A stretch of DNA of 64,000 nt from Novisyntrophococcus fermenticellae (GCF_018866245.1 NZ_CP076458.1:186001-250000), one strand, 5' to 3'; shown: positions 45,515 to 56,882, counted from the first letter of the stretch. Notes: a model not told the origin generated them from the sequence alone. Made by a program: numbers and translations.

Positions 45515-46419
45515 GAATTGCCGCCTCCTTTCCGGCCGTTACGGTATTGTGTGGGGGAACACTGCATCTGTTCCCGGAATACTCTTGAAAAGTAGCCGGA
45601 GCTGGAAAAGCCGGTCTGGTCTGCGATTTCTGAAATGGATAATTTATTTTCAGACAGCAAGGGAAGGCTCTTTTCTATCCGGTAGTACATCAGGTAGTCA
45701 AACAGGGATTCATTCATATGTTTCTTGAAAAACCGGCAGCATTCACTTTTGCATATATTTATCTCGGCGGAAATATCTTCAAGTGTGATTTTTTCACTAT
45801 AGTGCTCCTGAATGTAGCCGAGAATATTCCGAAGCCGTTCAATATCCCGGCCGGAGCTTACAGTTTGACATTCCTTTGACAGATCTGCAGAGGTGTGGCT
45901 GTAAATAGACAGCCAGATAGATGTCAAATGATACTGTACCTGCAGCTCAAAAGAAGGCGGATGCTCCAAATAAAGCTGGTAAATCTGATGCATGGCATCC
46001 AGAACGGGCATATGCCAGGGAATATCTCTGGAAAAGGCAATGGAGCCTGGAGATGCATCCGCAATTAAGGGGTTAACAAAGTCCTTCTGAAGCGTACTCC
46101 CTTCAAAACCGTAAATCATGCGAGGGTGAAAGGTGGTGGAGATGTAATAGCAGTCCGCTCCGTCTATCATGTGTCCGGTATGGAGGGCATTTGAATTGCA
46201 GAACAGGCCGTCACCCTTTTGAAGATGGTATATCTGATTATTTACCTGATAGCTGATGCGGCCTTCTAAAACAAGAGTAAGTTCTATTTCCGGATGCCAG
46301 TGCCAGGTAAAGGAGCCCCGTTCATAACGGGACAGGACTTCCTGGCTGATAAAGACAGGAAACTCAAAACGTCCATGGGATTTAAGTTCTTTTTGCTTTT
46401 CATTCGTTGCCAGCTGCAT
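45511..46419 (-). CDS. AraC-family transcriptional regulator with cupin sensor
   Basis: 302 residues. N-terminal cupin-like sensor (about 20-100; WHWHPEIELTLVLEGRISYQV) and C-terminal double helix-turn-helix (about 200-295; ITLEDISAEINICKSECCRFFKKH and LSISEIADQTGFSSSGYFSRVFREQ). ATG 46419 follows GGAG. It is divergent from galK and co-transcribed with the FUSC-HAD gene, so it may act on the galactose operon, on its own operon or on both. The sugar or other effector is not readable. Confidence 0.9.
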   Translation of the reverse strand: MQLATNEKQKELKSHGRFEFPVFISQEVLSRYERGSFTWHWHPEIELTLVLEGRISYQVNNQIYHLQKGDGLFCNSNALHTGHMIDGADCYYISTTFHPRMIYGFEGSTLQKDFVNPLIADASPGSIAFSRDIPWHMPVLDAMHQIYQLYLEHPPSFELQVQYHLTSIWLSIYSHTSADLSKECQTVSSGRDIERLRNILGYIQEHYSEKITLEDISAEINICKSECCRFFKKHMNESLFDYLMYYRIEKSLPLLSENKLSISEIADQTGFSSSGYFSRVFREQMQCSPTQYRNGRKGGGNS

Positions 46420-46436
46420 GACTTCTCCTTTCCCTC

Positions 46437-46454
46437 ATATTGAATTCTCAATAT
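46437..46454. promoter_or_regulatory. Dyad between the AraC gene and galK
   Basis: ATATTGA-ATTC-TCAATAT, perfect seven-base arms, 18 bases upstream of the AraC start. Possible autoregulatory site; AraC proteins more often use direct repeats, so this is uncertain. Confidence 0.3.
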
Positions 46455-46480
46455 AGTATATAAAGTTGCTAAGATATTTA

Positions 46481-46509
46481 TAGAAATAAAATAATAATCT
46501 CATTATAAT
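46481..46509 (+). promoter_or_regulatory. galK promoter
   Basis: Perfect TATAAT at 46504-46509 with only TAGAAA at the -35 position (46481-46486, spacing 17). A weak -35 fits activation by the divergent AraC protein. Confidence 0.5.
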
Positions 46510-46543
46510 GAAATTATTCAAAGAATGCAAGGAGGAAGTGATT

Positions 46544-47713
46544 ATGAAGCCGGAAGAGCTTAAGATGTGTTTTGAAGAGAAGTTTGGAGCCGGAGGGGAT
46601 ATACGGGGATATTTTGCACCGGGACGTGTGAATCTCATAGGTGAGCATACGGATTATAATGGTGGGCATGTATTTCCCTGTGCATTGACTATTGGAACTT
46701 ATTTGTATGCGAGGAAGAGAGAGGACAGGAAACTTAGATTCTATTCTGCAAATTTTGAGCATATAGGGCTGGTGGAATCCTCACTGGATGAATTGAAACC
46801 GCAAGGGGGAGATAACTGGACGCAATATCCCAAAGGAGTAGTCTGGACCTTTGGACAAAAGGGATTTGAAATCAGCCAGGGATTTGATATGGTTGTGTAT
46901 GGAAATATTCCAAATGCCTCAGGACTTTCTTCCTCAGCATCTCTGGAAGTGGTCACAGGAGTCATGCTAAGAGACTTATTTGGATTTGAGCATCTCAGTA
47001 ACATCGATTTGGCTCTGTTTGGACAGTACTCGGAAAACCACTATAATGGAGTCAACTGCGGAATTATGGATCAATTCTCTATTGCCATGGGAAAGAAGGA
47101 TCATGCGATATTTTTGGATACCAGCAATCTGAATTATCAGTATGCGCCTGTACTGTTGGAGAATGCAAGAATCGTTATCGCCTGCTCCAATAAGAAAAGG
47201 GGTCTGGGAGACTCCAAGTATAATGAGCGCAGAGAAGAGTGCGAGACTGCCTTGAAAGAGATTCAGAAAGTAAGGGATATCGAAAGCCTTGGGGCATTAT
47301 CAATAGAAGAATTTGAAGGTGTAAAGGATAGCATAAAAGATCCGGTGCACCAAAGACGCGCAAAGCATGCGGTATATGAAAACCAGAGAACCATCCAGGC
47401 AGTGGAGGCACTTCAGAAGGGTGAAATTGAAAAGTTCGGGAAACTGATGAATGCATCCCATGTGTCTTTGAGAGATGATTATGAGGTGACAGGAATTGAA
47501 CTGGATACCCTGGTGGAAGAGGCCTGGAAGTGTCATGGCGTCATTGGTTCGCGCATGACAGGGGCAGGATTTGGAGGCTGCACAGTCAGCATCGTCCAAA
47601 ACGAGGCAATTGATCCGTTTATAGAAGCGGTAGGAAATGCATATCAAAAGAAAATTGGTTATGCAGCCGATTTCTATGTGGTAGATATCGGCGATGGAGC
47701 AGGCACACGGTAA
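46544..47713 (+). CDS. galK: Galactokinase
   Basis: 389 residues from ATG 46544 after AAGGAGG. GHMP kinase family: the galactokinase signature GRVNLIGEHTDYNGG, the ATP loop IPNASGLSSSASLEV, the catalytic Asp in GIMDQFSIA and GAGFGGCTVSIV. It phosphorylates galactose at C1, the first Leloir step. It starts galK-galT-galE, with galT 19 bases after its stop. Confidence 0.96.
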   Translation: MKPEELKMCFEEKFGAGGDIRGYFAPGRVNLIGEHTDYNGGHVFPCALTIGTYLYARKREDRKLRFYSANFEHIGLVESSLDELKPQGGDNWTQYPKGVVWTFGQKGFEISQGFDMVVYGNIPNASGLSSSASLEVVTGVMLRDLFGFEHLSNIDLALFGQYSENHYNGVNCGIMDQFSIAMGKKDHAIFLDTSNLNYQYAPVLLENARIVIACSNKKRGLGDSKYNERREECETALKEIQKVRDIESLGALSIEEFEGVKDSIKDPVHQRRAKHAVYENQRTIQAVEALQKGEIEKFGKLMNASHVSLRDDYEVTGIELDTLVEEAWKCHGVIGSRMTGAGFGGCTVSIVQNEAIDPFIEAVGNAYQKKIGYAADFYVVDIGDGAGTR

Positions 47714-47732
47714 CAGAAATCTGGAGGAACGC

Positions 47733-49226
47733 ATGATTTATAATAGTATAAAAAAGCTGGTCCAATATGGTGTTGAAACAGGTTTAATCATGGAAGAGGA
47801 CCGCATCTATGCCACAAACCGTATTTTAGAGGTTTTACAGGAAGAAGCGTATGAAGAACCGGCGGAAACATATGTAGATGTAGAGTTGGAAGGGACATTG
47901 AAAGAGCTTTTGGATTATGCTGTGGAAAAAGGGTTGCTTACGCATGACAGTGTGGTATATAGAGATTTGTTTGATACAAAGCTGATGGGATGTCTGGTTC
48001 CGCGTCCGGGTGAGGTTACCGGCAGATTTCAGGAACTTTACAGGAAAAGTCCAGAAGAAGCCACGGATTTCTTCTATAAATTCAGTCAGGATACGGATTA
48101 TATCAGGCGATACCGCATTAAAAAGGATTTAAGATGGAAGGTATCCAGTCAATATGGTGATATTGATATTTCCATCAATCTTTCCAAGCCGGAAAAGGAT
48201 CCAAAAGCGATTGCAGCTGCAAGGGCTGTAAAGCAAAGCGGTTATCCAAAGTGCCTGCTTTGTAAGGAGAACGTGGGATATGCAGGCCGGGTGAATCATC
48301 CGGCCCGACAGAACCACAGGGTCATACCACTTACGATCAATGACAGCCCCTGGGGATTTCAGTACTCACCGTATGTTTACTATAATGAGCATTGCATATT
48401 GTTTAATAATGAGCATATTCCGATGCGTATAGAACGGGCGACTTTTGTAAAATTGTTTGATTTTATCAAGCTGTTTCCACACTATTTTATTGGATCAAAT
48501 GCGGATCTGCCGATTGTCGGAGGCTCGATTTTGAGTCATGATCACTATCAGGGCGGGAACTATACATTTGCTATGGCAAAGGCACCAATCGAACAGCATT
48601 TTAAAATTAAGGGATTTGAGGATGTAGAGGTGGGCATCGTAAATTGGCCGCTTTCGGTCATTCGTATCCGCCATAAGGAGGACAGCCGCCTGATTGATCT
48701 TGCAGAGCATATATTAAATTGCTGGCGGAATTATACGGACGAAGAAGCGATGATTTTGGCCGAGACCGATGGAGAACCACATAATACGATAACACCAATT
48801 GCACGAAAGGTGGGAGATACCTTTGAATTGGATCTGGCATTGCGCAATAATCTGACAACTGAGGAGTGCCCGTTAGGATTGTATCATCCACATGCCCGCT
48901 ACCATCATATTAAGAAAGAAAATATCGGATTAATTGAGGTTATGGGATTGGCAGTTCTGCCGGCCCGATTAAAGGAGGAGATGCAGCTTTTAGCAGAATA
49001 TATCCTGGAGGGAAAAGATATACGGTCAAATGAGGTTCTGGAAAAGCATGCCGGCTGGGTAGAAGCATTTCTTACCGCCTATTCAGAAATCAATGAGGAA
49101 AATGTGATGGAAATCCTGAAAAATGAGATAGGAAAAGTATTCGTTGGTGTTCTGGAAGATGCCGGTGTATATAAATGTACAAAAGAAGGCCGGGAATCAT
49201 TTGCAAGATTTATTCAGATGCTTTAA
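47733..49226 (+). CDS. galT: UDP-glucose--hexose-1-phosphate uridylyltransferase (Firmicute type)
   Basis: 497 residues from ATG 47733 after GGAGG. This is the long GalT class of Firmicutes (about 490-510), with CLLCKENVGYAGRVNHPARQNHR, GGSILSHDHYQGG and LYHPHARYHHIKKENIGLIEVMG. It exchanges UMP between UDP-glucose and galactose 1-phosphate. Middle gene of the operon; galE follows after 36 bases. Confidence 0.96.
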   Translation: MIYNSIKKLVQYGVETGLIMEEDRIYATNRILEVLQEEAYEEPAETYVDVELEGTLKELLDYAVEKGLLTHDSVVYRDLFDTKLMGCLVPRPGEVTGRFQELYRKSPEEATDFFYKFSQDTDYIRRYRIKKDLRWKVSSQYGDIDISINLSKPEKDPKAIAAARAVKQSGYPKCLLCKENVGYAGRVNHPARQNHRVIPLTINDSPWGFQYSPYVYYNEHCILFNNEHIPMRIERATFVKLFDFIKLFPHYFIGSNADLPIVGGSILSHDHYQGGNYTFAMAKAPIEQHFKIKGFEDVEVGIVNWPLSVIRIRHKEDSRLIDLAEHILNCWRNYTDEEAMILAETDGEPHNTITPIARKVGDTFELDLALRNNLTTEECPLGLYHPHARYHHIKKENIGLIEVMGLAVLPARLKEEMQLLAEYILEGKDIRSNEVLEKHAGWVEAFLTAYSEINEENVMEILKNEIGKVFVGVLEDAGVYKCTKEGRESFARFIQML

Positions 49227-49262
49227 ACTGTAGATACCCATTATCAGACAAGGAGGATTCTT

Positions 49263-50282
49263 ATGAAGATATTAGTAACAGGCGGAGCGGGTTATATAGG
49301 AAGTCATACCTGTGTGGAGTTGTTAAATGAGGGTTATGAGGTTGTGATTATGGATAACCTTTATAATTCAAGCTATAAAGCGGTGGAACGGATTCAGAAG
49401 ATTACCGGTAAGTCCGTAGTATTCTATGAAACAGATATACTGGATAAAGAAGGAATGGAAAAAATCTTTACGGAAGAAAAAATAAATGCCGTCATTCATT
49501 TTGCCGGTTTAAAAGCAGTTGGAGAGTCTGTTTACAAACCCTTGGAATACTACCATAACAATATAACTGGAACCTTGAACCTGTGTGATGTAATGAGAAA
49601 TCATGGCGTTAAAAACATCATCTTCAGTTCCTCCGCTACCGTATACGGTGACCCTGCACAGATACCGATTACGGAAGAATGCCCGAAGGGAATACCTACG
49701 AACCCTTATGGATGGACAAAATGGATGTTAGAGCAGATTCTGACGGATCTGCATACTGCCGATCCGGAGTGGAATGTAATCCTTCTCCGCTACTTTAATC
49801 CGATCGGTGCCCATAAGAGTGGTCTGATTGGTGAGGACCCGAAAGGAATTCCGAATAATCTGCTGCCCTATGTCGCACAGGTTGCCATAGGAAAGCTGCA
49901 ATGCGTAGGTGTATTTGGCAATGACTATGATACACCGGATGGTACGGGAGTAAGGGATTATATCCACGTTGTGGATCTGGCAAAAGGACATGTAAAAGCG
50001 ATTTCCAAACTGGCAGACAAAGAAGGTGTCAGTGTCTACAATCTGGGAACCGGAAAAGGTTACAGTGTTCTGGATGTAATCAAGGCATTTGAAAAGGCAT
50101 GCGGACATGAGATTCCTTATGAGATAAAGCCGCGGCGTGCCGGAGATATTGCAACCTGCTATTCCAAATGTGACAAGGCAAAGGAAGCATTGGGATGGGA
50201 AGCTGCATACGGTATTGAAGAGATGTGTATGGATTCCTGGAACTGGCAGTCCAAAAATCCGGATGGATATCAGGGAGAATAA
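49263..50282 (+). CDS. galE: UDP-glucose 4-epimerase
   Basis: 339 residues after AAGGAGG. Short-chain dehydrogenase fold: NAD loop GGAGYIGSH at residues 7-15, [10 protein letters not shown], catalytic SSSATVYG and YGWTK (Tyr-x3-Lys). It regenerates UDP-glucose from UDP-galactose, closing the Leloir cycle with GalK and GalT. A strong terminator follows. Confidence 0.96.
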   Translation: MKILVTGGAGYIGSHTCVELLNEGYEVVIMDNLYNSSYKAVERIQKITGKSVVFYETDILDKEGMEKIFTEEKINAVIHFAGLKAVGESVYKPLEYYHNNITGTLNLCDVMRNHGVKNIIFSSSATVYGDPAQIPITEECPKGIPTNPYGWTKWMLEQILTDLHTADPEWNVILLRYFNPIGAHKSGLIGEDPKGIPNNLLPYVAQVAIGKLQCVGVFGNDYDTPDGTGVRDYIHVVDLAKGHVKAISKLADKEGVSVYNLGTGKGYSVLDVIKAFEKACGHEIPYEIKPRRAGDIATCYSKCDKAKEALGWEAAYGIEEMCMDSWNWQSKNPDGYQGE

Positions 50283-50293
50283 GAAGTACCGCT

Positions 50294-50330
50294 AAAGTAA
50301 GGGGGCTGCAGCAGCCCCCTTACTTTTAAG
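50294..50330. terminator. Bidirectional terminator after galE
   Basis: Perfect 15-bp stem, arms 50294-50308 and 50312-50326, three-base loop, A/T tails on both sides. It overlaps the stop of the minus-strand DUF1846 gene by one base. Confidence 0.88.
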
Positions 50331-51786
50331 CGTATTTTGGTTCACAGGTCAGGGAACATCCCAGACGATGGAACATTTTTTTATCCACCTCGGAAAGAAT
50401 TACACTTGAGTGAACCTGACAGCCCTGAAGCCTGGATAGCTGTGAGAGAGCCAGTTTTGCATCATCGCTTCTGGAGGCGGTGGTGGACAGAGCAATCAGA
50501 ACCTCGTCGGTATGCAGGCGGGGGTTCTTGCTCCCCAGATATCTGGTCTTCAGAGTCTGGATAGGCTCTATGGCTGTGGGAGAGATGATGTGTTTCTCAT
50601 GGTCGATTCCAGCCAGCTCTTTCAGTGCGTTTAAGAGAAGAGCAGCACTGGGGCCAAGGAGATCGCCGGTTTTTCCGGTAATGATTTTTCCATTCGGAAG
50701 TTCCATGGCGGCGGCCGGTGCGTTGGTGGCTTCAGCGCGGACAAGCGCAGGGGATACGGTGCTTCTGTCGTTGACGCTAAGATGTTCCTGTTTCATGAGC
50801 AACTCAATTTTGAAGGCTTCTTCTTCAGAACTGGTTCCCTCTGCAATCCCCTCTATGGCGTGATAGTATCTCCGAATGATTTCCTGTCTGGAGGCCTGCC
50901 TGCAGACATCGTCATCAATGATACAGTTTCCAGCCATGTTTACGCCCATATCCGTAGGGGATTTGTAGGGGCTTTCGCCAAAGATCTTTTCGAAAATTGC
51001 ATTTAGAACAGGAAAAATCTCTACATCCCGGTTATAATTCACAGTTGTGGTGCCATAGGCTTCCAGATGGAAGGGATCAATCATATTAATATCGTTCAAA
51101 TCGGCTGTGGCAGCTTCATAGGCCAGATTCACCGGGTGCTTTAAAGGGAGGTTCCAGATCGGGAAGGTTTCATACTTCGCATATCCGGCATGAATGCCCC
51201 TTTTATGTTCGTGGTAAAGCTGGGACAGGCAGGTGGCCATCTTTCCGCTTCCGGGGCCCGGTGCGGTAACGACAACCAAAGGTCTGGAGGTTTCAATATA
51301 TTCGTTCTTACCATAACCCTCATCACTGACGATCAGAGGGATGTTTCCGGGATAACCGGGTATGACATAGTGAAGATATGCTTTTATCCCAAGATTCTCC
51401 AGCCTCTTTTTGAACAGTGCAGCATTATGCTGACCGGCAAACTGAGTAATAACAACACTCCCGACATAAAGACCCTTATTCCGGAACTCGTCAATCAGAC
51501 GAAGAACATCACTGTCATAGGTAATCCCCAAGTCTCCTCTTACCTTATTTTTCTCTATATCGGATGCAGAAATTGCCATGACGATCTCCGCCTGGTCAGA
51601 TAACTGCATCAGCATACGCAGTTTGCTGTCCGGAGCAAACCCCGGCAGAACTCTGGAGGCATGATAATCGTCAAACAGCTTACCACCAAATTCCAGATAT
51701 AATTTGTTATCAAATTGATTAATCCGTTCTTTAATATGTTCGGACTGCATCTTTAAGTATTTTTCATTATCAAATCCTGTTTTCAT
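50326..51786 (-). CDS. DUF1846 domain-containing protein
   Basis: 486 residues, full length for the DUF1846 family (MKTGFDNEKYLKMQSEHIKER start and HTDEVLIALSTTASRSDDAK near the end are characteristic). A glycine-rich loop VVTAPGPGSGKMATCLSQL near residue 180 suggests nucleotide binding. Structures exist for streptococcal homologues, but no biochemical role is established to my knowledge. Alone on the minus strand between galE and ftsH. Confidence 0.9.
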   Translation of the reverse strand: MKTGFDNEKYLKMQSEHIKERINQFDNKLYLEFGGKLFDDYHASRVLPGFAPDSKLRMLMQLSDQAEIVMAISASDIEKNKVRGDLGITYDSDVLRLIDEFRNKGLYVGSVVITQFAGQHNAALFKKRLENLGIKAYLHYVIPGYPGNIPLIVSDEGYGKNEYIETSRPLVVVTAPGPGSGKMATCLSQLYHEHKRGIHAGYAKYETFPIWNLPLKHPVNLAYEAATADLNDINMIDPFHLEAYGTTTVNYNRDVEIFPVLNAIFEKIFGESPYKSPTDMGVNMAGNCIIDDDVCRQASRQEIIRRYYHAIEGIAEGTSSEEEAFKIELLMKQEHLSVNDRSTVSPALVRAEATNAPAAAMELPNGKIITGKTGDLLGPSAALLLNALKELAGIDHEKHIISPTAIEPIQTLKTRYLGSKNPRLHTDEVLIALSTTASRSDDAKLALSQLSRLQGCQVHSSVILSEVDKKMFHRLGCSLTCEPKYA

Positions 51787-51891
51787 TTGGACACTCCTGT
51801 ATTTAATGTCGGTTATACCAGAAATTAGTATACCATGTTCCGATTCATTATAGAATAGGGAATATCGGGCAACTTTTTAATAAAGTTTTAA

Positions 51892-51920
51892 TTGCTTATC
51901 CCCAGGATATACTTTATAAT
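51892..51920 (+). promoter_or_regulatory. ftsH promoter
   Basis: TTGCTT (51892-51897), 17-base spacer, perfect TATAAT (51915-51920), about 23 bases before the start of the message and 30 before the ATG. Confidence 0.55.
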
Positions 51921-51949
51921 AAAAAATGGTTGGAATAAGGAGGAAAAGC

Positions 51950-53959
51950 ATGAATTTGCCAGACGATAATAATAACGGGCCGAGCCAGGGAGGCGGAGGC
52001 CCGAAGAATAGACAAACATTTTTAATTATAATTATATGTATTTTACTGAGCCTGATTTTTATGGGGATTTTCAACAACATGATAAATAGCTCGACATCAA
52101 AGGAAATTTCCTATGATAAGTTCATGAAGATGGTTGAGAAGAGTGAAGTTAAAGAGGTAACGATTGAATCAGGAACATTGACCATCGTTCCCAAAGAGCA
52201 GAAGTATGAGGGGCTGGATTTCACATATACAACTACCATGGTGGGAGATGAAAACTCCCTGAGAGACCTTTTGAACGAACATAACATTAAAAATAATGAC
52301 AATATTCAATTTGAAAAAAAACTGCCGGATGCTACTGCTTCCATCGTCGCAGCCATATTGAACTTTCTGATTCCTGTGATTTTGCTTGTCGTAGGATTCA
52401 GCTTGATTATGCGCATGATGAATAAAGGCGGCGGTGGGATGATGGGCGTTGGCAAGAGTAAGGCCAAGACCTATGTGCAGAAAGAGACCGGGATTACGTT
52501 TAAAGATGTGGCAGGGCAGGACGAAGCCAAGGAGTCTTTGCAGGAAGTTGTTGAATTTCTCCATAATCCTGCAAAATATACGGCGATCGGTGCGAAACTT
52601 CCAAAGGGAGCGCTTCTTGTAGGTCCGCCTGGAACAGGAAAAACACTCCTTGCCAAGGCCGTCGCAGGAGAAGCGCATGTACCGTTCTTTTCACTGTCCG
52701 GTTCTGAGTTTGTTGAGATGTTTGTGGGCGTAGGTGCTTCCCGTGTCAGAGACCTGTTTGAAGAGGCGAAAAAGAATGCACCCTGTATTATCTTTATTGA
52801 TGAGATTGATGCAATTGGTAAAACCCGTGATGCCAAATACGGGGGAAATGATGAAAGAGAACAGACATTGAATCAGCTGCTGGCGGAGATGGATGGTTTT
52901 GATACCTCCCAGGGACTGCTGATTCTGGCTGCGACAAACCGTCCGGAGGTACTGGATCCGGCACTTCTAAGACCCGGCCGTTTTGACCGGCGGGTAATTG
53001 TGGACCGCCCGGATCTGAAGGGGCGCGTCAACATACTGAAAGTTCATGCCAACAAGGTGGCACTGGATGAGACGGTAGATTTTGATGCCATTGCACTTGC
53101 CACCAGTGGGGCTGCGGGATCAGATCTGGCCAATATGATCAATGAAGCTGCAATTCTGGCGGTGAAGAATGGCAGAAAGGCCGTGTCACAAAAGGATTTG
53201 TTTGAGGCGGTGGAGATCGTATTGGTGGGTAAAGAAAAGAAAGACCGGATCTTAAGTCAGGAAGAGCGCAGGATTGTTTCTTACCATGAGGTGGGGCATG
53301 CACTCGTCAGTGCACTCCAGAAGAATTCCGAGCCGGTGCAGAAAATTACCATCGTACCCCGTACCATGGGAGCGCTCGGATACGTTATGCACGTGCCTGA
53401 GGAAGAGAAGTATCTGAATACGAAGGCGGAACTTGAGGCGATGGTTGTGGGCCTGCTGGCCGGTCGTGCAGCAGAAGAAATCGTTTTTGGAAATGTTACG
53501 ACAGGCGCCTCCAACGATATCGAGAAGGCAACATCGATTGTTCGCGCTATGATTACACAATATGGAATGTCTGAAAAGTTCGGCCTGATGGGTCTGGCTT
53601 CGCAGGAAAATCAGTATCTGGATGGCAGGGCCTATCTGAACTGTGGAGATGCAACAGAAACTGAGATTGACCATGAAATTATGGAAATCATGAAAGCATC
53701 CTATGATCAGGCAAAGCAGTTACTGATGGACAACAGAGATGCACTGGATAAAATCGCTGAATATTTGATACAGAAGGAGACCATCACCGGAAAAGAATTT
53801 ATGGAAATCTTTCATCAGGTGAAGGGAACCGGAGAAGGAAAGAAGCAGTTGGAGCAGCCGGATACGGAGCTGACAGATGGACAGCAGCCAGATGGGGAAC
53901 AGATAAAAAAGCAGCAGACAGAGCAGCCTTTGCAGGGTGAGAAGCCAGATAAACAGTAA
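51950..53959 (+). CDS. ftsH: ATP-dependent zinc metalloprotease FtsH
   Basis: 669 residues from ATG 51950 after AAGGAGG. Two membrane helices (about 24-41 and 128-150) flank an external domain; the AAA module has Walker A GPPGTGKT near 225, [11 protein letters not shown] and arginine fingers RPGRFDRR; the protease site is HEVGH near residue 446 (HExxH). The C-terminal 35 residues are Gln/Glu/Lys-rich. It degrades unstable and membrane proteins. Not in the common hpt-ftsH context here; uvrC follows. Confidence 0.96.
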   Translation: MNLPDDNNNGPSQGGGGPKNRQTFLIIIICILLSLIFMGIFNNMINSSTSKEISYDKFMKMVEKSEVKEVTIESGTLTIVPKEQKYEGLDFTYTTTMVGDENSLRDLLNEHNIKNNDNIQFEKKLPDATASIVAAILNFLIPVILLVVGFSLIMRMMNKGGGGMMGVGKSKAKTYVQKETGITFKDVAGQDEAKESLQEVVEFLHNPAKYTAIGAKLPKGALLVGPPGTGKTLLAKAVAGEAHVPFFSLSGSEFVEMFVGVGASRVRDLFEEAKKNAPCIIFIDEIDAIGKTRDAKYGGNDEREQTLNQLLAEMDGFDTSQGLLILAATNRPEVLDPALLRPGRFDRRVIVDRPDLKGRVNILKVHANKVALDETVDFDAIALATSGAAGSDLANMINEAAILAVKNGRKAVSQKDLFEAVEIVLVGKEKKDRILSQEERRIVSYHEVGHALVSALQKNSEPVQKITIVPRTMGALGYVMHVPEEEKYLNTKAELEAMVVGLLAGRAAEEIVFGNVTTGASNDIEKATSIVRAMITQYGMSEKFGLMGLASQENQYLDGRAYLNCGDATETEIDHEIMEIMKASYDQAKQLLMDNRDALDKIAEYLIQKETITGKEFMEIFHQVKGTGEGKKQLEQPDTELTDGQQPDGEQIKKQQTEQPLQGEKPDKQ

Positions 53960-53961
53960 AG

Positions 53962-53999
53962 AAATCCCTCAGGAATAGATATATTTCCTGGGGGTTTGC
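53962..53999 (+). terminator. Terminator after ftsH
   Basis: A stem of about 12 pairs with one bulge (AAATCCCTCAGGAA with TTCCTGGGGGTTT) around an eight-base loop, starting just after the stop. T tract is short. Confidence 0.6.
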
Positions 54000-54034
54000 T
54001 TGTATTGTTGAAGTTATGATTGAAGGAGACAGGA

Positions 54035-55879
54035 ATGGTTTTTGATATTCAGGAGGAATTAAAGAAGCTGCCCGCAAAGCCGGGTGTTTATTTGATGCAT
54101 GATGCCAAAGACACCATCATTTATGTGGGAAAGGCGATCAGCCTGAAGAACCGTGTACGGCAATATTTTCAAAGCAGCAGAAATAAGGGCTTGAAGATTG
54201 AGCAGATGGTACCTCAGATTGCCAGATTTGAGTATATCGTAACCGACTCAGAGCTGGAGGCCCTGGTATTGGAGTGTAACCTGATTAAAGAGTATCGTCC
54301 CAAGTATAACACAATGCTGAAAGACGATAAAGCTTATCCGTTCATTCAGGTGACAGTGGGTGAGGCCTATCCCAGAATTCTGTTTGCAAGGCGGATGAAG
54401 AAGGATAAGTCCAGGTACTTTGGACCCTATACCAGTGCTCTGGCAGTGAAGGAAACCATAGAGCTGCTGCGGAAACTGTATCTGATTCGCTCCTGCAACC
54501 GCAGTCTTCCGAAAGAAATCGGAAATGACCGCCCTTGCCTGTATTATCATATCAAACAGTGCAAGGCACCATGCCAGGGGTACATCAGTCAAGAGGAATA
54601 CCGTAAACAGGTGGATAAAGCTCTGGATTTTCTGGGTGGCAATATGAAAGGGGTCTTAAAGGATCTGGAAGAGAAGATGCTGACAGCGTCGGAGGAATTA
54701 CGCTTTGAAGAGGCCCTCGAATACAGGGATCTGATTGAAAATGTAAAAAGAATCGGAGAGCGGCAGAAGATTACACGCAGCGATGGCGAGGACAAAGATG
54801 TGGTTGCAGTGGAAGTGGATAAAAAGGATGCGGTTGCTCAGGTGTTCTTTATCAGGGATGGAAAGCTGATAGGCAGAGAGCATTTTTACCTGCGTGTAGC
54901 AGATGAGGATACCAGAGGAGTTATTCTTCAAAGTTTTATCAAGCAGTTTTACTCGGGAACCCCATTTATCCCCAGAGAACTGATGCTGTCTGATGAAATC
55001 GAGGAACAGGAGGTTCTGGAGGAATGGCTGACCAAAAAGCGGGGACAGCGCGTTCATATCCGTATCCCTAAAAAGGGGCAGCAGGAAAAGCTGGTGGAAC
55101 TGGCGCAGAGAAATGCCGGTATTATCTTAAACCAGGATCGCGAAAAATTAAAGAAGGAAGAAGGTCGTACCATCGGGGCTATGAAAGAAATCGAGAATCT
55201 GCTGTCCTTGAAGGGACTGATGCGAATTGAAGCATATGATATTTCGAATGTCAGTGGATTTCAATCCGTCGGCTCCATGGTAGTATATGAAAAGGGCAAA
55301 CCGAAACGTGCGGATTATCGGAAATTCCGTATAAAATCGGTAAAAGGCCCCAATGACTATGCCAGTATGAAAGAAGTTCTGACAAGGAGATTCCGGCGTG
55401 GTGTAGAACAGGATTCCGGATTTGAACGTCTGCCGGACCTGATTATGATGGACGGAGGACGGGGGCAGGTGAATATTGCGCTTGAAGTGTTGGAAGAGAT
55501 GGGGCTTGATATTCCCGTATCAGGTATGGTAAAGGATGATAAACACCGGACCCGCGGGCTGTATTTTGATAACGTGGAGATTCCCATTGATAAAGATAGC
55601 GAAGGCTTTAAATTGATTACCAGAATACAGGATGAAGCACATCGTTTCGCAATTGAATACCATCGCCTTTTAAGGAGCAAAGGGCAGGTGCATTCCATTT
55701 TGGATGATATTCCCGGAATCGGGCCAACCAGAAGGAAGGAACTGATGCGTCACTTCCAGGGGATTGACGAGATAAAGGCAGCAACTGTGGAAGACCTGTC
55801 CAAACTTTCATCTATGAATGAAAAATCTGCAAAAGCAGTGTATGAATTTTTTCATGAAACATCAGACGGCATTAGTTGA
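54035..55879 (+). CDS. uvrC: Excinuclease ABC subunit C
   Basis: 614 residues from ATG 54035 after AAGGAGA; an in-frame TTG at 54020 overlaps that site. GIY-YIG nuclease at the N-terminus ([19 protein letters not shown]), four-Cys-like [13 protein letters not shown], a UVR helix pair near 200-235, the RNase H-like second nuclease ([28 protein letters not shown]) and C-terminal helix-hairpin-helix ([14 protein letters not shown]). Makes both incisions in nucleotide excision repair with UvrAB. Confidence 0.96.
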   Translation: MVFDIQEELKKLPAKPGVYLMHDAKDTIIYVGKAISLKNRVRQYFQSSRNKGLKIEQMVPQIARFEYIVTDSELEALVLECNLIKEYRPKYNTMLKDDKAYPFIQVTVGEAYPRILFARRMKKDKSRYFGPYTSALAVKETIELLRKLYLIRSCNRSLPKEIGNDRPCLYYHIKQCKAPCQGYISQEEYRKQVDKALDFLGGNMKGVLKDLEEKMLTASEELRFEEALEYRDLIENVKRIGERQKITRSDGEDKDVVAVEVDKKDAVAQVFFIRDGKLIGREHFYLRVADEDTRGVILQSFIKQFYSGTPFIPRELMLSDEIEEQEVLEEWLTKKRGQRVHIRIPKKGQQEKLVELAQRNAGIILNQDREKLKKEEGRTIGAMKEIENLLSLKGLMRIEAYDISNVSGFQSVGSMVVYEKGKPKRADYRKFRIKSVKGPNDYASMKEVLTRRFRRGVEQDSGFERLPDLIMMDGGRGQVNIALEVLEEMGLDIPVSGMVKDDKHRTRGLYFDNVEIPIDKDSEGFKLITRIQDEAHRFAIEYHRLLRSKGQVHSILDDIPGIGPTRRKELMRHFQGIDEIKAATVEDLSKLSSMNEKSAKAVYEFFHETSDGIS

Positions 55880-55904
55880 AGTGGCCGGAGTGATATGATA
55901 AAAT
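55876..55904 (+). promoter_or_regulatory. hprK promoter overlapping the uvrC stop
   Basis: TTGAAG (55876-55881), 17-base spacer, TAAAAT (55899-55904). The -35 includes the uvrC stop codon. Confidence 0.45.
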
Positions 55905-55949
55905 AGTAACATATAAAGTTAAAGGCCACATGGAGAAAGGAAGAGGCGT

Positions 55950-56882
55950 ATGAAAGAGATTAGTCTGGTTAAGTTGGTCGAGGAAATGAATCTCAAGAAT
56001 CTGACTCCGGATATTGAGATGACGGATGTCAAAATTTCAATACCGGATATTAACCGCCCTGCTTTACAGTTGACAGGATATTATGAGCATTTTGCGAGTG
56101 AACGTGTTCAGATTATCGGCTATGTTGAGTTCACTTATCTGCAGCATCTGGATGAAGAAAAGAGAGTAAAGGCTTTTGAGCAATTTGTATCCAGGGACAT
56201 ACCCTGCGTGATTTTTACTACCCAGATGGTTCCGGGTAATGAGCTTTTGCAGCTGTGCAGAAAATATAAGGTACCTGTTTTGGGAACAGATAAGAGGACT
56301 TCTGCATTTATGGCAGAGATCATCCGTTGGCTGAATGTCCAGCTGGCCCCGGCAATCTCCATACACGGTGTGTTGGTGGATGTATTTGGTGAGGGTGTTC
56401 TTATCATGGGCGAAAGCGGAATCGGCAAGAGTGAAGCGGCACTGGAGCTGATTAAGCGGGGTCACAGGCTTGTAAGTGATGATGTAGTGGAGATCAGCCG
56501 GGTCAGTGATATCACGCTGGTCGGGTCAGCGCCGGATATCACCAGGCATTTTATCGAATTACGCGGTATAGGTATTATCGATGTAAAAACCCTGTTTGGT
56601 GTGGAAAGCGTGAAGAATACCCAATCTATAGATTTAGTCATTAAACTGGAAGAATGGGACAGGGATAAGGAGTATGACCGTCTGGGACTGGAAGAGGAAT
56701 ATATAGAGCTTTTGGGCAATCAGGTTGTGTGCCACTCCCTTCCTATCCGTCCGGGAAGGAATCTGGCTATTATAGTGGAAACTGCGGCGGTAAATCACAG
56801 GCAGAAGAAGATGGGTTATAATGCCGCACAGGAATTGTACAAGCGTGTGCAGGCGAATCTTGCAAAGAAAAGAGAGGACTAG
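55950..56882 (+). CDS. hprK: HPr kinase/phosphorylase
   Basis: 310 residues, normal length. N-terminal domain to about 130; catalytic domain with Walker A GESGIGKS (154-161), the HRLVSDDVVEI segment and the signature IELRGIGIIDVKTLFG. It phosphorylates Ser46 of HPr in response to glycolytic intermediates and so drives CcpA-mediated catabolite repression. The HPr in this window has Lys46 and should escape it. It forms an operon with the ROK glucokinase five bases downstream. Confidence 0.97.
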   Translation: MKEISLVKLVEEMNLKNLTPDIEMTDVKISIPDINRPALQLTGYYEHFASERVQIIGYVEFTYLQHLDEEKRVKAFEQFVSRDIPCVIFTTQMVPGNELLQLCRKYKVPVLGTDKRTSAFMAEIIRWLNVQLAPAISIHGVLVDVFGEGVLIMGESGIGKSEAALELIKRGHRLVSDDVVEISRVSDITLVGSAPDITRHFIELRGIGIIDVKTLFGVESVKNTQSIDLVIKLEEWDRDKEYDRLGLEEEYIELLGNQVVCHSLPIRPGRNLAIIVETAAVNHRQKKMGYNAAQELYKRVQANLAKKRED